Of a stretch of 64,000 bases of DNA, positions 7,631-15,200 are shown piece by piece. The position numbers and the translations under genes were made by a program. The DNA is from Segatella copri DSM 18205 (GTDB lineage: Bacteria; Bacteroidota; Bacteroidia; Bacteroidales; Bacteroidaceae): NCBI RefSeq assembly GCF_025151535.1, contig NZ_CP102288.1, forward strand, positions 2,923,501 to 2,987,500, given 5' to 3'. The notes below the pieces were generated by a model, which made no database searches, was not told the DNA's origin, and saw nothing but the letters and a program-made list of their open reading frames with translations. How positions within the stretch are numbered: the stretch's first letter is position 1; each line of letters starts with the position of its first letter.

Positions 7631-9697
7631 TCATTCCTCGATGGGTTGCTCTTCGTTGAACTCCTGCTTCTTGATTCGGCGAATCAGGTAAGCAATTGCT
7701 TTTGGTACTTTCTCGCGACACACCTTCAGTTGGGCAAGGAACTCCTCTTCTGTAGCATCAGAGTTGAAGAGATCCACCAACTCGCAGTTGTTGTCCGACA
7801 ATTTGTCGAGCTGCAGGCCATGCTTCTGCATCAATGTGCGCAAGGCAAGGATGCCGAGGTCGTACTTTGGCCGTGCTTCCACCAGCTTTCGCATGAGATC
7901 AAGACCTGGATCACCAATGTGCATCTCATTGAGCATGGCAATCATGAAGAGTACCTTTGCGTCAGGTGTTGCCATCTCGAACACATTCGCCAACTGGCAG
8001 TTCGTTTCGTCAGCTTCCGTGTAGCGTTCAAGCTTTGCCAAAGCGCGCGACTTCACGTACAAAGCCTCCGCACATTGATGACCTTCTAGGACCTCACCGA
8101 TGAGAGCCAAGGCATCCTCGTACTTCTGAGCGTAGAGACTCAACAAGGCTGCAATGTACTTCGGAGCCCAATGATTTGAGCGGTGAAGACTTTCTGGTAC
8201 GCCCTCTATTGTCCCATACAGATGTTCGTCACACACCAGTATGTCCAGGAAACGCTTTGCCTGCTGCATCGCCTCCTTGAAGTCGCCATCCTCAGCCTTC
8301 TTTGCCACGAGCATCAGGTACTGTTTGGCAGCCTCATCGTAGTCGTTCTGCTGAAGAGCGCCATAGACAGCCTTGCCACTCTCGATCTCGTTGCCAATCT
8401 GCTGTTCGTTGTTGTACTCGCTTGCGTAAGTGAGCACTTCACGACTGGTGTGGGCATACTGAGGAATGACGTTCTTCGAGAGGTAAAGACCTTCCAGCGT
8501 ACGCACACGGCTGAGTGCTACGTAGAGCTGTCCTGCTGCAAACATACCTCGGCTCAGGTCGAGCGAGAGTTTGTCAAAGGTCATGCCTTGGCTCTTGTGT
8601 ACCGTTATCGCCCATGCCAACTTCAGAGGGTATTGGGTGAAGGTACCTGTTAGTTCCTTCTTCATTTTGCGCTCTTCCTTGTTGTAGTCGTAGCTGTACG
8701 ATTCCCATGAGCAACAAGGCACAACATACGTCTCGCCATTGTTGAGCGTAACGCTAATCTCGTCCTTGTTGAGCTTAGTCACCTTTCCGAGCGTACCGTT
8801 TGCCCAACGTTTCTGCTGGTCGTTGCGTGTAAACATCACCTGAGCACCAACCTTCAGGCGAAGTTTCAACTCTACAGGGAAGCGTTTCTCCTCAAAGGTT
8901 CCGTCAACTGTACCTTCGTATACGAACTCCTCTGCGTCAATCTCCTCCAGTCGCTGAAGGTTGATCTTGTCGGCAGTCTTGTTGATGGAAGCTAGGGTAA
9001 TGACAGCACCATCTTCCTCGCCTGGTGTGTGTACACGACCATTGAGGTGCATGATGTTCTCGGGTGTCACCTTGTTCATGCGGACGTTTTCCAAGATGTG
9101 AAGGAAGTGTTCATCATCCTGACGGTACACCTTCTGGAACTCAATCTTCACCAATCGCATGCGCTTGATGGCATCCGACTTGTAGAAGAAAAAGTCATCT
9201 GTATGGTACAAGTCCTTCAGCAAGTCTTTTTCTGGACCTTGCTTCACCACAGGAGGCAACTGGAACATGTCGCCCACGAAGATCATCTGCTTGCCTCCGA
9301 ATGGCATGTTGTTTCTGAGTGCCTTACGCATGGTGTAGTCGATGGCATCCATCACGTCACATCTTACCATCGACACCTCATCGATGATGATGGTATCTGC
9401 ATGGAGGAGGGTGAGGATTCTTGCTTCGTTCATCTTTCCGCAGGTTCCAGGAGTGCAAACCTCCATCGGAAGACCGAAGAAAGAGTGAATGGTATCACCA
9501 CCGGCAAGGATAGCTGCCACACCTGTTGGCGCAAGGGTGATGAACTGTTTTCCGACCAACTTCTGCACATTGTGGAGGAAGGTTGTCTTACCGGTACCAG
9601 CACGTCCTGTGAGGAAGAAACTGGAGTTTGTATTGGCAACAAGCTCGTATGCAAGTTGCTGCTCGTGGTTCTGTGGGTCTATCTGTGTGTTCTGCAT
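7631..9697 (-). CDS. Pif1-like SF1 helicase with C-terminal helical repeats
   Basis: A 688-residue protein. Residues 1-430 are an SF1B Pif1/RecD-like helicase: Walker A GRAGTGKT (31-38), LAPTGVAA motif Ia, HSFFGLP, Walker B IIIDEVSM (103-110), the GDMFQLPP motif III and the C-terminal TVHKSQGMTFD and YVALSRV motifs. It should unwind DNA 5'-3'. Residues about 440-660 are helical and repetitive (AAKQYLMLVAKKAEDGDF, ALYVKSRALAKLERYTEADE), like TPR repeats that bind partners. The tail is acidic. Three bases separate it from the upstream gene. Pif1-type helicases with helical tails are common in Bacteroidota; the setting with a protease and paired small proteins is unusual. Confidence 0.85.
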   Translation of the reverse strand: MQNTQIDPQNHEQQLAYELVANTNSSFFLTGRAGTGKTTFLHNVQKLVGKQFITLAPTGVAAILAGGDTIHSFFGLPMEVCTPGTCGKMNEARILTLLHADTIIIDEVSMVRCDVMDAIDYTMRKALRNNMPFGGKQMIFVGDMFQLPPVVKQGPEKDLLKDLYHTDDFFFYKSDAIKRMRLVKIEFQKVYRQDDEHFLHILENVRMNKVTPENIMHLNGRVHTPGEEDGAVITLASINKTADKINLQRLEEIDAEEFVYEGTVDGTFEEKRFPVELKLRLKVGAQVMFTRNDQQKRWANGTLGKVTKLNKDEISVTLNNGETYVVPCCSWESYSYDYNKEERKMKKELTGTFTQYPLKLAWAITVHKSQGMTFDKLSLDLSRGMFAAGQLYVALSRVRTLEGLYLSKNVIPQYAHTSREVLTYASEYNNEQQIGNEIESGKAVYGALQQNDYDEAAKQYLMLVAKKAEDGDFKEAMQQAKRFLDILVCDEHLYGTIEGVPESLHRSNHWAPKYIAALLSLYAQKYEDALALIGEVLEGHQCAEALYVKSRALAKLERYTEADETNCQLANVFEMATPDAKVLFMIAMLNEMHIGDPGLDLMRKLVEARPKYDLGILALRTLMQKHGLQLDKLSDNNCELVDLFNSDATEEEFLAQLKVCREKVPKAIAYLIRRIKKQEFNEEQPIEE

Positions 9698-9700
9698 GTC

Positions 9701-10207
9701 CTACTTCTGTTCGATTTGTGGGAGGATTTGGGTGAGACGTGTGTTGAAGTCGCTGTCGAGGAAGCTCTTGTAGCAACCTTCGACGATACCTTTGGCTTGT
9801 GCTTCAAGTTGTTCCTTCGGCATGGATGACCTCTGTGCCTTCAGAACGCCTTCGAAGTAGTTGCGCACCATGGTTTCCGACTCCTGACGGATGAACTCTT
9901 CGTTGCGAAACGTCTTGCCGTAGTCGCGCTTTTGTACGAGTTCCAGCCTTTTGCCGTTGAAGGCATAGACTTCGATGCCGTCGATGTAGGTCCAGGTATG
10001 GTAGAGTCCCACCTTTTCCACTATGACGATGCGGTCGCAGAATCGTACGCCTTTGTAGTAGCGGTGTCCGTTGCCGCTCTCGTATTCCTCGCAGAGGAAC
10101 ATCTTCTGACCTTCGTCCCACACAGGAACGTGAACTCTTGGGTTGCCGAATGTTGGCAGGATCTTGTCGAACAAGTCTTTGTTGATCGCTTTTGTAAGTG
10201 ATGCCAT
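9701..10207 (-). CDS. Unknown protein, paralogue of the next upstream gene
   Basis: A 168-residue protein of no recognised family. The central part (about 45-95) carries HRYYKGVRFCDRIVIVE and IDGIEVYAFNGKRLEL, which aligns with YYKAIRLSDRLAVYY and LNGITLFAWNGQKANI in the gene at 10267. Both then run into a helical C-terminus of about 60 residues. Predicted strands in the core suggest a small beta-rich domain. No signal peptide. It lies three bases before the helicase and 59 bases after its paralogue, so the pair and the helicase are co-transcribed. A partner or adaptor of the helicase is a fair guess only. Confidence 0.6.
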   Translation of the reverse strand: MASLTKAINKDLFDKILPTFGNPRVHVPVWDEGQKMFLCEEYESGNGHRYYKGVRFCDRIVIVEKVGLYHTWTYIDGIEVYAFNGKRLELVQKRDYGKTFRNEEFIRQESETMVRNYFEGVLKAQRSSMPKEQLEAQAKGIVEGCYKSFLDSDFNTRLTQILPQIEQK

Positions 10208-10266
10208 CTTCTTGTCTGTTTTTCTTGGTTTGTAACTTTGGTTGTCCTTCTCTCTGTGCCCTAGGC

Positions 10267-10710
10267 TTATCGGAGCAACTTCTGCTGGGTTTCCTCGATC
10301 ATGTTTCTGGAGAAGGCGAGCAATTGGCTGTCAGCGATGACGCTTCCCATGGCTTTTGCCTGTCCTGCGAGGAAGTCCTTCAGCATGATGATGCTCTCTT
10401 CCTTAGCTGTGCGCTCGTTGAAGCATCTCCAGTTGCAGCCGCCCCAGAACTTCTGTGCGATGATGTTCGCCTTCTGGCCGTTCCATGCGAAGAGCGTGAT
10501 GCCGTTCAGGAAGGTGTGAGCGTAGCCTTCACCTATGTGGTAGTACACGGCAAGTCGGTCAGAGAGGCGGATTGCCTTGTAGTAGGTGTTGCCAGCAGCG
10601 CTGGTGTAACCAAGGGTGAGGTACACGTTCTTCTCAGGATTGTAGGTGAGAGAACTGCCCGAGAGGGCTGGGAGTGCCTTTGCGGCAACGAGTGCGAGTG
10701 ATGTGTTCAT
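10267..10710 (-). CDS. Unknown protein, first gene of the helicase operon
   Basis: A 147-residue protein starting MNTSLALVAAKALP. A longer frame reaches 10797 but would begin inside the promoter element at 10817 region and has an odd composition, so the ATG at 10710 is chosen. The core GNTYYKAIRLSDRLAV and GITLFAWNGQKANI is shared with the downstream paralogue; residues 95-147 are helical. The conserved YYK-R-DR and GI-A-NG pattern defines a two-member family here. No known domain is recognised. A TAAATTTG promoter and an upstream palindrome control the unit. Confidence 0.55.
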   Translation of the reverse strand: MNTSLALVAAKALPALSGSSLTYNPEKNVYLTLGYTSAAGNTYYKAIRLSDRLAVYYHIGEGYAHTFLNGITLFAWNGQKANIIAQKFWGGCNWRCFNERTAKEESIIMLKDFLAGQAKAMGSVIADSQLLAFSRNMIEETQQKLLR

Positions 10711-10816
10711 CTTCGTTTCGTTTTGAGTTTGTCTGTTTAGCGGAATAGGCCGCCACCTCTGTTGTTGATAAATAAAATAATGTATAAACAAAACCAACTC
10801 TCTCGGAATTGCGGTG

Positions 10817-10824
10817 CAAATTTA
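10817..10824 (-). promoter_or_regulatory. TAAATTTG promoter of the helicase/protease operon
   Basis: It matches TAnnTTTG on the minus strand, 106 bases upstream of the ATG at 10710. The palindrome at 10860-10894 lies 35 bases further upstream. Confidence 0.5.
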
Positions 10825-10859
10825 CAGACTTTTTATCGTCCTGCCTAAGCTTTTCCCAA

Positions 10860-10894
10860 GTGTATTGGTTCCTCTCGATTTGGAACCAATACAC
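10860..10894. promoter_or_regulatory. Palindrome 1 (GGTTCC-TCTCGATTT-GGAACC), candidate operator
   Basis: A perfect 13-bp inverted repeat GTGTATTGGTTCC / GGAACCAATACAC around the 9-base centre TCTCGATTT. A near copy lies at 11143-11169 with the same centre type. Each sits 35-39 bases upstream of a TAnnTTTG element, which fits a shared operator better than a terminator, since no T-tract follows on either strand. Confidence 0.5.
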
Positions 10895-10906
10895 CGGATG
10901 TACGCA

Positions 10907-11023
10907 TTACTTCCTTCCTGCGAAGTAAGCTGTGATTGCAGTACCAATAGCTGAGCAGATAGCAGCAGCTAACATCCAACGATCTTTTTCTGTCATGGGC
11001 GTTTCTGTTTTTGTTGTTTCCAT
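10907..11023 (-). CDS. Small single-pass membrane peptide (38 aa)
   Basis: A 38-residue peptide starting METTKTETPM. Residues 1-15 are polar and charged, residues 16-34 hydrophobic (WMLAAAICSAIGTAIT), then AYFAGRK, the profile of a one-helix membrane peptide with a positive end. It lies between the WYL gene and the helicase operon, with its own TACCTTTG element and a palindrome upstream. Small membrane peptides in such islands are often toxins or effector subunits, but this is inference; the frame could also be fortuitous. Confidence 0.45.
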   Translation of the reverse strand: METTKTETPMTEKDRWMLAAAICSAIGTAITAYFAGRK

Positions 11024-11095
11024 TTGTGTATTGTTTTTGTACACCACCAACGATTTGCAGCGTCAACTCCAAGGTGGTGTTGAAGTTTGACGCTG

Positions 11096-11103
11096 CAAAG
11101 GTA
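11096..11103 (-). promoter_or_regulatory. TACCTTTG promoter of the 38-aa peptide gene
   Basis: It is a TAnnTTTG match on the minus strand, 72 bases before the ATG at 11023, with TTG at 11126-11128 as a possible -33 element. Palindrome 2 lies 39 bases upstream. Confidence 0.45.
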
Positions 11104-11142
11104 ATACGTTTTTCGCAAATAAAATCAAGTAGTCGTGTGTAT

Positions 11143-11169
11143 AATGGTTCCTCTCATTTTGGAACCATT
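11143..11169. promoter_or_regulatory. Palindrome 2 (GGTTCC-TCTCATTTT-GGAACC), candidate operator
   Basis: A perfect 9-bp inverted repeat AATGGTTCC / GGAACCATT around TCTCATTTT. It shares the arms, the centre and the flanking GTGTAT with palindrome 1 at 10860. Confidence 0.5.
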
Positions 11170-11172
11170 CCG

Positions 11173-12258
11173 CTATTCATTCTTGGGGTATAAAGTTGCT
11201 AATTCACGCACCCGTTGTGCCATTTCATCTCTAACAGATTCTGGTGAAATCACCTCCAATCCTGCTCCCATTTGAAGTATGCGTCCGTAGAACTCGTTGT
11301 TCGGCTCAACATCAACAGAAAACTCAGCATACTCACCATCTTCATATAGGGCGTATGGCTTAACAACGGTGTAACTCTGATGAAGAGGCTTCGTGTCCAT
11401 CAACTTATAAATATATAATGATCGCGCACGTATAATAATATGCTCCTTCTCTGCATCTTTCATGTGACTCACGCCAACGATGTCCTCAAAGAACCCATCA
11501 TAGAAATGCTTTGGTGCTGACACATATTCTATTCTTGACCTCTCACGAGGCTTTGACTGTATTCTGTCAAGAGCAATGTTATAGCCATACTCCGGCTCCC
11601 TTCCTTCTGTATGACCGAACAGATGCCATCTGCCGTTATACTCCTTCAGGTAGTGTGGGTGGAACATCAGCGTGACCTCTTCCTCATCGAAAGGTTTGTA
11701 GTCAATCTCCAGTACAGTTTTGTTTGTGATGGCTTCATACAACGATGGCAGGTACTCTATGTTGGTCAGAATACGATCAAGACTTGCACTTATTACCTGT
11801 TCTCCCTTTTGTCGTTTGGCTTTCATGTCCAGCAAGTCCTGACAATCTTTGAAGAAATACTCCAACCATGATTTAGGGAAGAACCCAGCAGAATCCTGAC
11901 AGAACTTCCAGTACTGACGCAGATTATTTATAGCCTTAGCGTTTCGCATATCTGCGAGAGGATCATTGTCCTTGCCTACATAACGGAAACGCTTATTTCG
12001 GTTATTCCCTTCCTCTTCAAAGCAATCGTTCCCAACCTTCTCGCAGATAGCCTTCTTTACTATGCCAACAGTCTTCTTCAGCTCGCCATAACCTTCGCAG
12101 TTGGATAGGTTTGCGGGTAGTTCTTCTGTAGAACATCCCAATCTGTCTGCCATAATATCCGCATAAGTAACCCATCGGCGACTCATAAGCCACCGATAGG
12201 TTACTATGGCAAATTCTGCCTTATAACTTTCGCCATCAAAGAGATTCATGCGTTGCAT
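11173..12258 (-). CDS. WYL-domain transcriptional regulator
   Basis: A 361-residue regulator. The N-terminus (about 5-90) is helical with a winged-helix character (YRWLMSRRWVTYADI). The WYL domain spans about 180-270: VLEIDYKPF, then HPHYLKEYNGRWHLFGH with the W-L core, and NIALDRIQ. A C-terminal WCX-like extension follows (QSYTVVKPYALYEDG, VRELATLY). WYL proteins sense ligands, often nucleic acids or nucleotides, and repress or activate defence loci such as BREX and CBASS (BrxR, CapW). Its start is two bases after the STAND NTPase gene, so it is the last gene of the XRE-NTPase-WYL unit. Confidence 0.8.
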   Translation of the reverse strand: MQRMNLFDGESYKAEFAIVTYRWLMSRRWVTYADIMADRLGCSTEELPANLSNCEGYGELKKTVGIVKKAICEKVGNDCFEEEGNNRNKRFRYVGKDNDPLADMRNAKAINNLRQYWKFCQDSAGFFPKSWLEYFFKDCQDLLDMKAKRQKGEQVISASLDRILTNIEYLPSLYEAITNKTVLEIDYKPFDEEEVTLMFHPHYLKEYNGRWHLFGHTEGREPEYGYNIALDRIQSKPRERSRIEYVSAPKHFYDGFFEDIVGVSHMKDAEKEHIIIRARSLYIYKLMDTKPLHQSYTVVKPYALYEDGEYAEFSVDVEPNNEFYGRILQMGAGLEVISPESVRDEMAQRVRELATLYPKNE

Positions 12259-12260
12259 AT

Positions 12261-15200
12261 TTATTCCTCACAGGCAGGTCTAATATTAATCGCGAATCCG
12301 AATGGAAGATTTGTTTTCGGATTTATTGTTTCAAAAATATCAAATACAACCTCTTCATTATCACGATAGTCGTATTGCGAAGGATTACAATCTGGAGCAA
12401 ATCCATTATTTCTATCGACAATATAAGTGAGTGTTCGGGTACTTATACGATCACGTCTATCGTTGATAAAACCATGGAGATTCTTCTTGCCATCTTTATC
12501 AATAGTTTTCTCCTTAAATTTAGACAAATCTATAGTACCGACAACTCTTGGCTGCAGTACTGTCGCTTCCTTCGTTTCTATTTCTTCAGCTGTTGGCTCT
12601 TCTTCTATTAGAACTTCTGTTGGAACATAAGATTTCTCAAGTTCCTCAAATGTTGTTTCAGTTTCATCCTGTTCGTCATAGATTTCGGAACTATTAACTA
12701 CATTTTCAGGTCTAAAATCATACAATCCTGGTCCACTATAAGAAAAACCTAACACACCACGTAGGGTTTGACCTTCATCGTGAAGTATTTCGAATCCCTT
12801 GGCATTAAATGTTACTTCTACACCGCAAAGCATCTTTAAGATACCTTTATTATTGTGTATATGATGTATAACACCTGTTACCGTGTCAGCATCGGTATCT
12901 TTCATGTTCTTGTCTATAATGCAATGAATGTCATCTCTTTCGCCTAAGTAACATTGAGGTAAAACTGTACCTTTGTCAAATCTCTTTGCAAAGTCTTCTG
13001 ACTTTCTAAAATAAGTCGAAGCTAACGAGGTTAACTCGAGATTAGGAACAGCTCTCTTAATAGATTTAGCGCAATAACAAACTGCTAGATAGAAGCAAGC
13101 ATTTAAGTACCCCCATCCTAATTGACTATTTTCGTCATATTGACTTTCCCATTCTTTGAGCAAATCGATGGCCTCATCAAGGGAGTATTCTTCGTTGCCA
13201 TAAAGCTTAAGCATAAACATTGTTTCAAAACTCTTGACATCACCTTTGTTCTTTTGAAACTCCAATATTCCTTCAATTTCTTTGCGCTCTTGTCTAGTCA
13301 GATTTCTATATGCCTTGCGAGTGTTTTTTGTAGAAGTTTTACTGTATACAATAGACTTGAGAAGTAAATTACCATAGAATAATTTCTTCTCTTCACTTGC
13401 ATTGTTATACATTTTGCGATATTTATCTATTGACTCTTTGCTCCTGCCAACAAGATTTTCATGATATGCTCTTACACTTTCATATATGTAGTAAGAATTA
13501 AGAATTTGGGTTAATCCGTCATTTTTAAATGCATAGCATATTTGTTCAAACATATCAAGAACAACTCCCAACTTTTCTGTATAATCTGAAAATACATAAT
13601 CAGTTTCACAGAAAGTATAATCTGTTGCTTGAAGCAATTTTTGGCCAAACTCTATAGCTTCTTTAAACAATTGACTTTCTGCCGCATATCCATAAGGGCT
13701 AGCAGGGCTTAATTGGATGCTTTTCTCAAACGCTTCATAAGCTTGCTGAACCCAATCTTCAAGGCAATCGCGAATGCCACGAACATCTATTTCTTCAAAC
13801 TCTTTCGTTTGAAGATCTCTATGGAACATCTTTGTGAGAGCGTTTATTCTACGGCGAAGTAACATTCCCTGCATATGATACAAATCCGTATCGTCCGGAT
13901 TAATATCAAACGCTTGGTGAAGTTGGTCTTGTGCATCAATAAACAAACGATCATCGACAGTTATAAATTTACTCATGTTTGCTTTCTCATACAAGAAACG
14001 AGCAAAATGTCCTCTAAAGACGGCATCCTCAGGGAAAGCTTCGACTAAAGAATGAAATAAAGATTCAGCTCTTTCAATATCATTAAGATCTTTTACTAAC
14101 AAAGAGAATTTGTTTCTGATGTTAGCGGCTTTATCTTCGAGGGCTCGATAGTCAGCATTTTTTCTTATGACAAATACACTATAAAGCATATCCTTGTCAT
14201 CAGAGCCTAATTCGCCTGCGGCTTGGCACAGAGAGATAAATTCCTTCGCAATCTCTGATAGTCCAGCCTCCCAATTTGATTTGTATGCTCCAAGAATAAA
14301 TGTAGAAAATCTATTATAACGAGGACGCCAAATACCAGTATTAGAACCTTCCACAGTCTCTTCTATCAAAATCTTCTTAATAGCATTTACGACTTCTGGA
14401 GGATATGACATTATAGAAAATTTACCTTCAATTTTCCATATTGATTTTAGCAATGTTTGATTTACGCCTAGGTCAGAGTACTTAAATACAAAGCCAACGA
14501 ATGCACAAAATTTAACTAAATTATCTGGCAAAACGCCCATCCATTCTTGTACGTAAGAACCGAGATTTTGGCTGGTTTTATTATCTCTGAGCATTAATGG
14601 GAAATCAACGACCTCTAAATTGTTGTGCTGTCTCTTTTGATTTTCCAGAAGAGACTCATTTAATCCTAGTTGTTTATACTTATCTTCAAATCTCAGAAGT
14701 TCATTTGCTTTTAATGATGATTCTAGCAGAACAACATTGTCCTTTGGTGTATGGTATGATCCAGTGAAAGGCTCAATGTAAAAGAAAACAACTTTCTTTC
14801 CTGCATCTGACATCCTTTTTACAAGATAGTCAAATTTTTCTCTACCAATATGTTTAGACTCTACCATTGCTAGAATAGGAGTGTTTTCCGTTTTCTCTGA
14901 AAGTTGACACAAATACTGGTCGGTTATACGAAGGTTGCTGCAATTCTTTATGTCTACAACAGTACATGACAAGAGTCCACTCTCATCATCCTTTGTTATA
15001 TCATAGCCAAGCCTTTTTGCTAAAGTTGTAGCGCCACTGCCAGGCCTATGACGAAGAGTAAAAATGGATGTTTTTCGAATTGTACGAATCAAATCTGTTA
15101 CTTTTGAACGTACGATTCTATACAAGTCTCGTTGAACGTCACATTGTTGTTCCAATTCTTCCCATGTAATCTCAGCGCCAGAATAAAAATCCCATTGTGA

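Noticed and set aside
9029..9829. Plus-strand 266-codon frame across the helicase gene
   Set aside because: It is antisense to the helicase N-terminus, which carries all SF1 motifs.
11143..11169. Rho-independent terminator of the WYL gene
   Set aside because: The hairpin lacks a T-tract on the minus strand and a near copy exists upstream of another promoter, so an operator is preferred, though termination is not excluded.
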